Of a stretch of 35,764 nt of DNA, positions 25,537-33,548 are shown one piece after another. The DNA is taken from contig JAUNTP010000008.1 of NCBI GenBank assembly GCA_030538585.1, positions 7,323 to 43,086 on the forward strand, in the 5' to 3' direction. Source of the stretch: Mobilicoccus sp. GTDB lineage: Bacteria; Actinomycetota; Actinomycetes; Actinomycetales; Dermatophilaceae. The translations under genes and the position numbers were made by a program. Every line of letters starts with the position of its first letter. The first letter of the stretch is position 1. Under the pieces are notes generated by a model. The model was not told the DNA's origin. It worked only from the letters and a program-made list of their open reading frames with translations, and ran no database searches.

Positions 25537-26396
25537 CCGAGCAGGCAGCACCCTTGGCCGACGTCACCGTCGTGACGATGGCCCTCAACGTGCCCGGGCC
25601 CGTCGCCGCGTCTCGGCTGCAGACTCTCGGCGCGAGCGTCACCACGGTCCTGCCGCCCGCGGGCGATCCCCTCGAGCAGTACAGTCCGGCGTGGTTCGCC
25701 GACCTGCACCGCGGTCAACAGGTCACGACGCTCGACCTCAAGAGCGAGGGGGGACGCGAGAGGCTGGACGAACTCCTCGCCGCTGCGGACGTGTTCCTCA
25801 CGTCGTCGAGAGCCTCGGCGCTGCGCCGTCTGGGTGTCGACTTCGCGACGCTCCACGAGCGGCACCCGCGCCTGTGCCAGGTCGACATCGTCGGTCACGG
25901 CGGCGCCGACGCAGACATCGCCGGCCACGACCTCACCTACGTCGCCACCGAGGGGTTGCTGCGTCCGCCTACGATGCCGTCGACGCTGGTCGCCGACCTG
26001 TCGGGCGCCGAGCGGGCCGTCTCCGAAGCGCTGGTGGCGTTACGGGTACGCGACGCCACCGGGCAGGGGCTCCGCAGCGAGGTCGCGCTCGCCGACACCG
26101 CCCACGATTTCGCCGCCCCGTCGCGATACGGCCTGACCGCGCCCGGCGGAATCCTCGGCGGCGGCACACCGGGCTACGCCGTGTACGCCGCCGGAGACGG
26201 GTGGGTCGCGCTCGCCGCCCTCGAACCCCACTTCCTGGCGCGCACGGTGGCAGCGCTCGGTGTAGAGCCGACCCACGAGGACTTCGCGCGCGTGTTCGCC
26301 ACCCGCACCGTCGCCGACTGGCAGGAGTGGGCGAGCGACAACGACATCCCCCTCGCCCCGATAGCGGCGAGTGGCGAGAACCCCCTCGTTGGTTGA
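25533..26396 (+). CDS. class III (CaiB/BaiF) CoA-transferase, apparently shortened at the C-terminus
   Basis: Predicted 287-residue member of the CaiB/BaiF family, which moves CoA between organic acids or racemises acyl-CoA. PLADVTVVTMALNVPGPVAA and TTLDLKSEGGRERLDELL correspond to the conserved N-terminal fold. GHDLTYVATEGLL carries the Asp equivalent to the catalytic D156 of mycobacterial alpha-methylacyl-CoA racemase. VFATRTVADWQEW is the usual C-terminal helix. Most relatives continue 30-100 residues further, but here the frame ends in NPLVG with the TGA lying inside a dispersed palindrome (26389-26480). The element appears to have replaced the original 3' end. It may still be active, since the lost part is usually a loop and tail. 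It is coupled to the GNAT gene. Confidence 0.85.
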   Translation: MTEQAAPLADVTVVTMALNVPGPVAASRLQTLGASVTTVLPPAGDPLEQYSPAWFADLHRGQQVTTLDLKSEGGRERLDELLAAADVFLTSSRASALRRLGVDFATLHERHPRLCQVDIVGHGGADADIAGHDLTYVATEGLLRPPTMPSTLVADLSGAERAVSEALVALRVRDATGQGLRSEVALADTAHDFAAPSRYGLTAPGGILGGGTPGYAVYAAGDGWVALAALEPHFLARTVAALGVEPTHEDFARVFATRTVADWQEWASDNDIPLAPIAASGENPLVG

Positions 26397-26480
26397 GCAG
26401 GAGCGCAGCGACGTCTCGACCATCTTGCGTCGACGTCATGACGTGGGCGGTGGTCTCGAGACGCTGCGCTCCTCGACCAG
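26389..26480. repeat. dispersed inverted-pair palindrome overlapping a gene end
   Basis: Left half 26389-26422 (TTGGTTGAGCAGG...GTCTCGACCA) and right half 26451-26480 are separated by 28 bases. The left half supplies the last codons and TGA of the CoA-transferase gene, because TTGGTCGAG has become TTGGTTGAG. The rest fills most of the gap before the MFS gene. Confidence 0.9.
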
Positions 26481-26575
26481 CCGGGTGGCCGAGATCGCTC
26501 GCCACGAGCGGGTCTACGCTCTGATCGGCGCGGATACTCCCGTCGCCCCACCGAGAATTCCAGGAGGCTTGCGCA

Positions 26576-27832
26576 GTGAGTTGGCGCCGTCACCTCGCGG
26601 ACACCCGACCGCTGCAGAACCCCTACTTTCGCCGGTTGTGGCTTGCGAACATCGTCACCGTCATCGGTGCTCAGCTGACGATCGTCGCGGTCCCGGCGCA
26701 GATCTACCTCATCACCGGCTCGTCGGCGTATGTCGGTCTCACCGGCCTGTTCGGCCTGGTCCCGCTGGTGGTATTCGGTTTGTACGGCGGTGCGCTCGCG
26801 GACGTCTTCGACCGTCGACGGCTGCTCATCCTCACCACGTGGGGCCTCATCATCACGACGGCCGGGTTCTGGATTCAGGCCGCCCTGGGCAACCAGAACG
26901 TGTGGGTGCTGCTGTGGCTGTTCGCCGCGCAGCAGGCATGCTTCGCGGTCAACCAGCCCACCCGCAGCGCGGTCCTGCCGAAGATCCTGCCCGCCGACCA
27001 GCTGCCGGCGGCGAACTCGCTGTCGATGACGCTGTTCGGTGCGGGCGCCGTCGCCGGGCCGCTCCTCGGCGGCGCGCTCATCCCCGTGCTCGGGTTCGCG
27101 TGGCTGTACTTTCTCGACACGGTCAGCCTCTTCGCGACCCTGTGGGCGGTGACGTGCCTGCCGAGCCTCGCCGTGGAGGGCGCGAAAGGTCGGGCCGGGG
27201 TGCGGTCGGTCATCGACGGGCTGCTCTACCTGCGCGGCCACCCGGTCCTGCTCATGTCGTTCGTCGTCGACCTCATCGCCATGTTCTTCGGGATGCCGCG
27301 GGCCCTGTTCCCGGAGGTCGCCGAGAGCTCGTTCGGCGGGCCACCCGGTGGTGGCCTCGCCTACGCGGTGCTGTTCGCGGCGATGCCGGCGGGCATGGTG
27401 CTCGGCGGCGTTCTCTCCGGGTGGGTGTCCCGAGTGCAGCGGCAGGGATTGGCGGTGGTGGCGAGCATCGTCGTGTGGGGACTGGCGGTCGTCGCGTTGG
27501 GTGCGGTGGTCATCGTCGCTGACGGCCCCTCGATGACGCTGCTCGCGCTCGCTGCGGTCGCACTCGCCGTCGGCGGCGCCGCGGACATGGCGTCGGCGGC
27601 GTTCCGCACGAGCATGCTGCAGGCGTCAGCGAGTGACGCGGTGCGGGGCCGGTTGCAGGGGGTGTTCATCGTCGTCGTGGCCGGTGGGCCCCGCCTCGCG
27701 GACGTGGCACACGGTGCCGCGTCGCCCGTCATCGGGCCGGGTTGGACGATCACCGCTGGCGGCGTACTCACCGTCATCGGCGTCCTCGTCGCCGCGGCAG
27801 TCGTCCCCGCGTTCGTCCGCTACCGTCCCTGA
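26576..27832 (+). CDS. MFS exporter, EntS-like (MFS_3)
   Basis: Predicted 418-residue inner-membrane transporter with 10-12 hydrophobic segments. It opens with NPYFRRLWLANIVTVIGAQLT, and the loop between helices 2 and 3 reads GGALADVFDRRRLL, the MFS motif A as found in the enterobactin-exporter EntS group. AAQQACFAVNQPTRSAVLPKILPADQLPAANSL is highly characteristic of that group. The start is GTG at 26576, set by AGGAGG eight bases upstream. Substrate is unknown; EntS-like proteins export siderophores, drugs and other small molecules, and no siderophore genes are near. It ends 10 bases before a strong hairpin shared with citrate synthase. Confidence 0.93.
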   Translation: MSWRRHLADTRPLQNPYFRRLWLANIVTVIGAQLTIVAVPAQIYLITGSSAYVGLTGLFGLVPLVVFGLYGGALADVFDRRRLLILTTWGLIITTAGFWIQAALGNQNVWVLLWLFAAQQACFAVNQPTRSAVLPKILPADQLPAANSLSMTLFGAGAVAGPLLGGALIPVLGFAWLYFLDTVSLFATLWAVTCLPSLAVEGAKGRAGVRSVIDGLLYLRGHPVLLMSFVVDLIAMFFGMPRALFPEVAESSFGGPPGGGLAYAVLFAAMPAGMVLGGVLSGWVSRVQRQGLAVVASIVVWGLAVVALGAVVIVADGPSMTLLALAAVALAVGGAADMASAAFRTSMLQASASDAVRGRLQGVFIVVVAGGPRLADVAHGAASPVIGPGWTITAGGVLTVIGVLVAAAVVPAFVRYRP

Positions 27833-27842
27833 CGAGCAAAAA

Positions 27843-27880
27843 CGCCGAAACCGTAGGTTCGAAAACCTACGGTTTCGGCG
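27843..27880 (-). terminator. strong bidirectional hairpin terminator, T-tract on the gltA side
   Basis: A perfect 17-base stem (27843-27859 with 27864-27880) closes a CGAA loop. Read on the minus strand, it is followed directly by TTTTT (27838-27842), so it is a classical terminator for citrate synthase; on the plus strand it can also stop the MFS transcript. Its sequence recurs, decayed, at 31173-31202. Confidence 0.92.
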
Positions 27881-27895
27881 CTCGGGTTCGACGCC

Positions 27896-29182
27896 TCAGC
27901 GGGCGTCGCGCTCGGTCCAGTGCTGGTCGACGGGGCCCGTGTAGATCTGGCGCGGACGGTAGATCCGGTTCTTCGGGTCCTCGTGGATCTCCTTCCAGTT
28001 GGCGATCCACCCCGGCATGCGACCCATCGCGAACATGACCGTGAACATATTGAGGGGGATGCCCATCGCGCGCAGGATCATGCCCGAGTAGAAGTCGACG
28101 TTCGGGTAGAGCTTGCGCTCCACGAAGTAGTCGTCCTCCAACGCCACATCGGCGAGCTCTTGGGCGATCTCGAGCAGCGGGTCGGTGATGTCCAGCTCCT
28201 CGAACATGTCGTCGGCGGCCTGGCGGAGGATCTTGCTGCGCGGGTCGAAGTTGCGGTAGACGCGGTGACCGAAGCCCATGAGCTTGATCCCGTCTTCCTT
28301 GTTCTTGACGCGCTTGACGTACTCCTTGACGTCCATGTCGCTCGCGCGGATCTGCTCGAGCATCTCGATGACCGCCGCGTTCGCGCCACCGTGCCGCGGG
28401 CCCGAGAGAGCGTTGACGCCCGCCGAGCAGCTCGCATAGAGCGTCGCCTGGCTGGAGCCGACCATGCGCACCGTGGAGGTGGAGCAGTTCTGCTCGTGGT
28501 CGGCGTGCAGCAGCAGGAACAGGTTGAGCGCCTTGGAGACGGCCGGGGTCGGCTCGTACTCCTTGTACGGCTTGGTGAACATCATGTGCAGGAAGTTCTC
28601 GGCGTACCGCAGGTCGTAGCGCGGGTACACCATCGGCTCGCCGATGGACGCCTTGTACGAGGCCGCCGCGATGGTGCGCACCTTGCTCATGAGCTTTGCC
28701 GCCGCAGCCGCGAGGTCCTCGTCGGTCTTGATGGCCGTGCTGTCGGGTTCGTAACCGCTGATCAGGTTGACCATCGAGGACACGATCGCCATCGGGTGCG
28801 TGTCTTGAGAGAACGCGTCGAAGTGCTTGCGCATGCTCTCGTCGATCATCGCGTTCTCGGTGAGCAGGTCGGCGAAGTGGTCGCGCTTCTCCGCGGTCGG
28901 CAGCTCACCGAAGATGACGAGGTAGGCGGCCTCGATGAAGGAGCTCTTCTCAGCGAGCTCCTCGATGGCGATGCCGCGGTAGCGCAGGATGCCCTGTTCA
29001 CCGTCGATGAACGTGATGTCGGACTTGCACGAGCCGGTGTTGCCGTAGCCGTCGTCGAGGGTGATGTAACCGGTCTCCGAGCGGAGCTTGCTGATATCGA
29101 TGGCGAGCTCGTTCTCGGTGCCTTCGACGACGGGGAACTCATACGTCTTGCCGTCCAGTTCGATCCGCGCGATGCGGCTCAT
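27896..29182 (-). CDS. gltA: citrate synthase
   Basis: Predicted 428-residue type II (hexameric-type) citrate synthase, condensing acetyl-CoA and oxaloacetate at the entry of the TCA cycle. The catalytic triad is recognisable: His in LHADHEQNCSTSTVRMVGSS, His in MGFGHRVYRNFDPR and Asp in YPNVDFYSG. The N-terminal GEQGILRYRGIAIEEL and SGPRHGGANAAVIEML are family hallmarks. The ATG at 29182 has AGGAGG four bases upstream and is preferred to an ATG 33 bases further up. It lies 82 bases behind the racemase gene on the same strand with its own promoter-like sequence, and ends in a strong terminator, so it is probably a separate transcript. Length and motifs are ordinary. Confidence 0.98.
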   Translation of the reverse strand: MSRIARIELDGKTYEFPVVEGTENELAIDISKLRSETGYITLDDGYGNTGSCKSDITFIDGEQGILRYRGIAIEELAEKSSFIEAAYLVIFGELPTAEKRDHFADLLTENAMIDESMRKHFDAFSQDTHPMAIVSSMVNLISGYEPDSTAIKTDEDLAAAAAKLMSKVRTIAAASYKASIGEPMVYPRYDLRYAENFLHMMFTKPYKEYEPTPAVSKALNLFLLLHADHEQNCSTSTVRMVGSSQATLYASCSAGVNALSGPRHGGANAAVIEMLEQIRASDMDVKEYVKRVKNKEDGIKLMGFGHRVYRNFDPRSKILRQAADDMFEELDITDPLLEIAQELADVALEDDYFVERKLYPNVDFYSGMILRAMGIPLNMFTVMFAMGRMPGWIANWKEIHEDPKNRIYRPRQIYTGPVDQHWTERDAR

Positions 29183-29213
29183 GGTGCCTCCTGTGCTGTG
29201 GTGTCCGACTGCC

Positions 29214-29243
29214 ACCCTAAGGCCGTTCGGCCCGATCCGGTCA
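29214..29243 (-). promoter_or_regulatory. candidate gltA promoter
   Basis: On the minus strand TGACCG (29238-29243) and TAGGGT (29214-29219) are separated by 18 bases and lie about 32 bases before the gltA ATG, consistent with a housekeeping-sigma promoter and a short leader carrying the AGGAGG site. Confidence 0.4.
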
Positions 29244-29264
29244 TCGGCCTGGGTGCCACCCTCG

Positions 29265-30368
29265 TCACAACTGGCGGGTACTGGTGGTGAACTCCTCGAG
29301 TGCGTCGAGGTCGAGAACCGCGCCGCTGCCGGGCCCGGTGGGGGGCACGAGGTGGCCGTCGACGAGCTCGAAACTCTGCGTGATGTCGCGGGCGTAGTAG
29401 CGGGAGGTGGCCGAGATGTCGCCCGGCAGAGTGAAGTTCGGCAGTCCGGCGAGGGCGAGGTTCGCGGCGCGGCCCAGGCCCGTCTCGAGCATCCCGCCGC
29501 AGAACACCGGAACGGCGTGCGCGGCGCACAGGTCGTGGATGCTGCGCGCGGTGAGGTAGCCGCCGACGCGGGCGGGCTTGATGTTGATGCAGTCGGCCGC
29601 GCCGAGGGTGATCGCGGCCGCGGCCTGACCGACCGTCGTCACCGACTCGTCGAGGCACACCGGGGTGGCAAGGTCGGCGGCGAGGCGCGCGTGCGCGAGG
29701 AGGTCGTCGGCGGGGAACGGCTGCTCGACCAGCAGCATCCCGTAGTCGTCGAAGGTGAGCAGGTGGGGGATGTCGCTGGTGCGGTACGCCTGGTTCGCGT
29801 CGACCTGCAGGGACAACTCGTCGCCGAACGACTCCCGGACCGCCCGCATGGGGTCGACGTCCCAGCCGGGGCGCACCTTGAGCTTGATGCGGCGGTACCC
29901 GTCCTCGATGTAGCCGCCCACCCAGTCGAGGAGTTCGTCGATGCCCTCGGGGATGCCCACCGAGACCCCGACGGCGACCTTGTCGCGGTGGCCTCCGAGG
30001 TAGGTGGCCATCGACATGTCCGCGGCGCGCAGCTCGTGGTCGAGCACGGCCGTCTCGACGACGGCCTTGGCGAGCGGCAGGCCGGGGACGTCGGCGAATG
30101 CAGCCCGCAGGCGCGGCAGCAGCGGCCCGTCACCCGCGGCGAGGTCGCGCGCCATCGGCACGAGGACATGCTCGAGCGTCGCGGCGGTGGTGTCGATGTA
30201 CTCGGGGTAGTAGGTGGGTTCGGGGTCGGAGCCGCACTCGGCCCAGCCGGTCGCCGCGTCGGTGCTCCACCGCAGCAGCAGGACCCGCTTGTGGGTCTCC
30301 GAGCCGCGGGAGGTGCGGAAGGGGCGCACCAGCGGCAATGCGGCGTGGCGCAGTTCGACCTCGATCAT
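29265..30368 (-). CDS. enolase-superfamily N-succinylamino-acid racemase / o-succinylbenzoate synthase
   Basis: Predicted 367-residue member of the muconate-lactonising subgroup of the enolase superfamily. The metal ligands D190 (QVDAN), E215 (VEQPF) and D240 (CLDES) and the two catalytic lysines K164 (IKLKV) and K264 (NIKPARVGG) are all present, with spacing equal to the promiscuous Amycolatopsis enzyme (OSBS/N-acylamino acid racemase). It overlaps by ATGA a GNAT gene of the kind that succinylates D-amino acids. That pairing supports N-succinylamino acid racemase in the D-to-L amino acid conversion route over MenC of menaquinone synthesis; no other men gene is near. A dual role is possible. 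The succinyl-amino acid hydrolase of the route is not in the window. Confidence 0.9.
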   Translation of the reverse strand: MIEVELRHAALPLVRPFRTSRGSETHKRVLLLRWSTDAATGWAECGSDPEPTYYPEYIDTTAATLEHVLVPMARDLAAGDGPLLPRLRAAFADVPGLPLAKAVVETAVLDHELRAADMSMATYLGGHRDKVAVGVSVGIPEGIDELLDWVGGYIEDGYRRIKLKVRPGWDVDPMRAVRESFGDELSLQVDANQAYRTSDIPHLLTFDDYGMLLVEQPFPADDLLAHARLAADLATPVCLDESVTTVGQAAAAITLGAADCINIKPARVGGYLTARSIHDLCAAHAVPVFCGGMLETGLGRAANLALAGLPNFTLPGDISATSRYYARDITQSFELVDGHLVPPTGPGSGAVLDLDALEEFTTSTRQL

Positions 30369-31129
30369 CGTGTCTCCATCAAGTAGGCGCCGCCGGCGGT
30401 GAAGCCGGTGACGGTGCGGTCGGTGGTGAAGAGGTCGCGGGCGGCCAGGCGCCAGGCGAGGCCGGCGGCGGGGTCGGCGCGGCGCAGGGTCTCGATGTCG
30501 GCGGGGGTGCCGACCAGCCACGCCCGATCGGCGGGGCGGAGGTGGGTGCGGGGGTGGCCGCGCTCGTCGGCGTCGAGCACGGTGACGGCGTCGAGCTGCG
30601 TGGCGCGTGCGTCGGCGGGGTCGCGAGGGGCGGCCTCGCGCACGTCCAGCCGGACGAGGAACCGGTCGGTGGGGTCGCCCGCGTTGATGCCGTCGGGGAT
30701 CGGAGGATAGCGCTCGACGTCGAAGCGGACGACGTCGGCGCCGAGCCGGTTGAGGTTGAAGTGGGCGTTGCGTCGCACGAGCGGGTCGTAGGTCCACTCG
30801 ATGCCCTCGACCCCGCGTTCGGCCGCCCATGCGCGCTGCGCCTTCTTGAGCAGGCCACCGACCCCGCGGCCGTGGTGGCTCTGCACCACACCAGCGATGA
30901 GGGAGGCGAGGGTGTCCGAGTGCGGTGCTGCTGCGATGCCGACGGTGACCCCCACGAGGTCCTCGCCGTCGAACGCACCGAGCAGGCACCCGCCCCACGC
31001 GCTGATGGAGAGGACGACGTCGCCGGGAATGGGCGAGGCGTCGTAGCTCGTGCCCCAGATCTGGGCCAGCAGCACGGTGGCGGCCTCGGCCTCGTCGGGG
31101 CCGGCGAGTTCGCGGACGTGGATGCTCAC
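30365..31129 (-). CDS. GNAT N-acyltransferase, putative D-amino acid N-succinyltransferase
   Basis: Predicted 254-residue acyl-CoA transferase. The GNAT core shows in GCLLGAFDGEDLVGVTVGIA (strands 2-4) and SHHGRGVGGLLKKAQR, the CoA pyrophosphate loop. DPLVRRNAHFNLNRLGA is what I recall from GNAT proteins linked to N-succinylamino acid racemase, shown in Geobacillus to succinylate D-amino acids. Start is GTG at 31129, without a strong Shine-Dalgarno. Its stop overlaps the racemase ATG, so the two form one unit. The C-terminal 90 residues lie outside the core fold and may fix substrate choice. Upstream is a 250-base region with two repeat elements and no gene. Confidence 0.88.
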   Translation of the reverse strand: MSIHVRELAGPDEAEAATVLLAQIWGTSYDASPIPGDVVLSISAWGGCLLGAFDGEDLVGVTVGIAAAPHSDTLASLIAGVVQSHHGRGVGGLLKKAQRAWAAERGVEGIEWTYDPLVRRNAHFNLNRLGADVVRFDVERYPPIPDGINAGDPTDRFLVRLDVREAAPRDPADARATQLDAVTVLDADERGHPRTHLRPADRAWLVGTPADIETLRRADPAAGLAWRLAARDLFTTDRTVTGFTAGGAYLMETR

Positions 31130-31172
31130 GCCCCCAGCATGCCGTTCGCGCCGCGCCTGGACCTCTCATCGC

Positions 31173-31202
31173 CGAAACCGGCGGTTCGAACCGACGGTCT
31201 CG
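31173..31202. repeat. imperfect hairpin related to the gltA terminator
   Basis: Centred on TTCGAA, the arms pair at all but two positions across 15 bases each. It starts GCCGAAACCG and continues GGTTCGAA, like the perfect hairpin at 27843-27880, with mismatches accumulated in the right arm. It lies upstream of both flanking divergent genes, where a terminator would be out of place. Confidence 0.7.
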
Positions 31203-31218
31203 ACGAAGAACGCGTCCG

Positions 31219-31319
31219 TTGGTCGAGGAGCGAGCGCAGCGAGAGTCTCGAGACCACTGCCCCCGTCATCGCGCAAGTCTCGATGGTCTCGAGACGTCGC
31301 TTCGCTCCTCCTCGACCAA
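31219..31319. repeat. dispersed inverted-pair palindrome in a divergent promoter region
   Basis: Left half 31219-31256 (TTGGTCGAGGAGCGAGCG...GTCTCGAGACCA) and right half 31284-31319 are separated by 27 bases. Together with the hairpin at 31173 it fills most of the 250-base gap between the divergent GNAT and ABC ATPase genes, 60 bases from the ABC start. Confidence 0.9.
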
Positions 31320-31379
31320 CGACAGCGGCACCGTCTCGGCGCTGTCGGGGGTGGCGTTGGGGCTCTCTACAGTGGGCGG

Positions 31380-32018
31380 GTGACTGAACCGGGGCTCGTG
31401 GTCGACGGGATCGACAAGTCGTTCGGAGGCCGGCGCATCCTCGCCGGGGTCTCGATGCGGGCCGCTCCCGGAGAGATCGTCGCCCTCGTCGGACCCAACG
31501 GTGTCGGCAAGACGACGCTCCTGCGGATCATCGTCGGCGCCGAAGACGCCGACGCGGGCACGGTGATGCTCGACGGCGTCGCCTACGACGACCGCGACCC
31601 GAACGTGCGGCGCCGCGTCGCGACGGTCCTCGATGACATGGCGTGGTTCTCCGAGCTCACCGCGTGGGAGCACCTCGACCTCCTCGCCCGGGCGCACGGC
31701 GACGACGAGGACGGCATCGTCGAAGACGCCCTGGAGGCGGTGGGTCTGCTCCACGTCGCCGACCAGATCCCCACGACGTTGAGCTCGGGGCAACGTCGCC
31801 GCCTCGGCCTGGCGACCACCCTCGTGCGTCCCTTCGACGTCCTCTTCCTCGACGAGCCCGAGCAGCGCCTCGACGAGGCCGGCCGCGCATGGCTGGCCGA
31901 GTACCTCCGCCGTCTCGCCGGTGAGGGGCGCATCGTCGTCATGGCCAGCCACGACCCCGACCTCGTGCAGCGCTGCGGCGGCCGCATCGTCGCCGTCGAC
32001 ACCGAGGACGACGCGTGA
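31380..32018 (+). CDS. ABC transporter ATP-binding protein
   Basis: Predicted 212-residue ATPase subunit. Walker A GPNGVGKTT (38-46), signature LSSGQ (134-138), Walker B VLFLDEP (154-160) and the switch histidine in ASHDPD (H191) are present. The Q-loop is odd: where a Gln is expected after strand 5, the sequence reads VLDDMAWFSELTAWEHL with Asp. This is seen in some CcmA/export-type ATPases and may alter coupling to the membrane subunit. The start is GTG at 31380, with TACAGT six bases upstream, suggesting a leaderless transcript. It overlaps the membrane gene by GTGA (32015-32018). Direction and substrate of transport are unknown. Confidence 0.93.
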   Translation: MTEPGLVVDGIDKSFGGRRILAGVSMRAAPGEIVALVGPNGVGKTTLLRIIVGAEDADAGTVMLDGVAYDDRDPNVRRRVATVLDDMAWFSELTAWEHLDLLARAHGDDEDGIVEDALEAVGLLHVADQIPTTLSSGQRRRLGLATTLVRPFDVLFLDEPEQRLDEAGRAWLAEYLRRLAGEGRIVVMASHDPDLVQRCGGRIVAVDTEDDA

Positions 32019-33526
32019 CCCCGCCACGACCCCAGGGCGAGCTGCCGCCGGAGGAGACACGGGCGTGGGCGCTCGACGCCCTCGACTCCCTGGCGGCAGC
32101 GCGGGGGGAACGGCTGCGCGAGCGCGGCGACTCCCGATTCGGCTCCGTGTACATGGTCGTCGTGGCCGTCGTCATGGGCGTCGCCATGGGATCGGCGGTG
32201 TTCGGGGAGGCTATCGGCGGGTCGCTCTGCCGGACTGAGGCCTGCCTGCGGGTGACCGACGGCCCCGCGACGGCCTGGCTGGCCTTCGCCGCCGCGGCGG
32301 TGACGCTCGGCGGCGTCGGGGTGCTCGCCGCGTTCCTCGGCCCGGTGGGGCTGTCCCCGGCGCGGGCGACGTGGCTCGGGGCGACACCGGCTGATCGCGC
32401 CGTTCTCCTGCGCGACCCTCTCGCGGCCGTGGTGCTGTGTGCCGCCGGGGTGGGCCTCGTCGGCGGTATCGGTGCCGCGCTCGCCGCGACTGCCGCGTCG
32501 TCCGTACCCACCGCTGTGGGCGGGGCCGTGCTCGGCGCGGCGGCCGGTGCGGGGGCCAGCCTGATCGCTGCGCTCGCTCAACCCTCGCTGGTGGGGGTGC
32601 GGCGGCTACGGGTCCTCTCGTGGGGATGCGTCGCCGCCGGTCTCGTGGTCGCCGGTCTTGCCGCCGCGCTGCCCCAGCTGCCCGGGTTGCCTGTCGGGGC
32701 GGTCGTGCCCGGGCTCGCCCTCATCGGCGTGGCCGTCGTCGTCGCCGGTCTCGCTGCCCTCGTCCTGCTGCCCCGCGCGCTGCCGCTGTTCACGACGGCG
32801 ACGTTGCGCCGCTCCGGGGAGGCCTTGGAGGCCACGACGTCGAGCATCCTCATGCTGGACGGCACCGCCGTGACCCAGCTCGGCGAGGCCCGTGCCCGCG
32901 CCTCCAGCGGGCGCTACGCCTCCCGCCGACTGCGCGGACGCGGCGAGGCGGCCATCATCGCCGCCGAGGTGCGGCGGCTGCTCCGGGCGCCCCGCATCGC
33001 GGTGGCGTCCCTGCTCGCCCTGCCGGTGCCGATCCTCCTCGGCGCCCTCTTCGGGACCGGAGCCGGGCTCATCGGAGCCGCCCTCGTCGCGGTGTTGCTC
33101 GCCACCCGTGCCGCCAGCGGGTTGCGTCTGTGGACCCGCTCGTCGGGCCTCGCCCGCTGGTTCCCGCAATCCCCGATCCGCCTGCGGGTCGCCTACGTCG
33201 CGGCACCGACCGCGCTCGCGGGCCTCTGGCTCGCTCTCGTCGTGCCCGCCGTCGGGCTCGGGGCCCTGACATGGGGGTCGCTGACGGTCGCCGCCGCCGC
33301 GGCAGCACTGCGCAGCGCGGGCGAGAGCCACACGGGCCTCGCCGCCGCCAACACCTCGATGACCCCGATGGGTGCGGTACCCGTCGGGCTCATGGCGGTC
33401 CTCGTGCGCGGCCCCGACATCGCCGCGCCCACCGTGGCCCTGCTGCTGTTCGGGCTCGACCTGCCGGCGCTCATCATCGCGATCGTCGTCTTCGGGTGGG
33501 CTCTCACCCGCGACTCCACCGACTGA
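32015..33526 (+). CDS. polytopic membrane protein, partner of the ABC ATPase (DUF6297-like)
   Basis: Predicted 503-residue protein with about 12 hydrophobic segments in two blocks: roughly residues 45-270 and 325-495, separated by a charged cytoplasmic loop (SSGRYASRRLRGRGEAAIIAAEVRRLL). An N-terminal cytoplasmic tail of about 40 residues is rich in Arg and Glu. It is coupled by a GTGA overlap to the ATPase gene, so it is almost certainly the permease of the same transporter; the size and layout fit the actinobacterial DUF6297 family as I recall it. No substrate-binding protein is nearby, which favours an exporter, but that is inference. Start GTG 32015. The next 22-base inverted repeat begins 22 bases past the stop. 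Confidence 0.88.
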   Translation: MTPPRPQGELPPEETRAWALDALDSLAAARGERLRERGDSRFGSVYMVVVAVVMGVAMGSAVFGEAIGGSLCRTEACLRVTDGPATAWLAFAAAAVTLGGVGVLAAFLGPVGLSPARATWLGATPADRAVLLRDPLAAVVLCAAGVGLVGGIGAALAATAASSVPTAVGGAVLGAAAGAGASLIAALAQPSLVGVRRLRVLSWGCVAAGLVVAGLAAALPQLPGLPVGAVVPGLALIGVAVVVAGLAALVLLPRALPLFTTATLRRSGEALEATTSSILMLDGTAVTQLGEARARASSGRYASRRLRGRGEAAIIAAEVRRLLRAPRIAVASLLALPVPILLGALFGTGAGLIGAALVAVLLATRAASGLRLWTRSSGLARWFPQSPIRLRVAYVAAPTALAGLWLALVVPAVGLGALTWGSLTVAAAAAALRSAGESHTGLAAANTSMTPMGAVPVGLMAVLVRGPDIAAPTVALLLFGLDLPALIIAIVVFGWALTRDSTD

Positions 33527-33548
33527 CGCCCCCGTGCATCCGCCCGAG

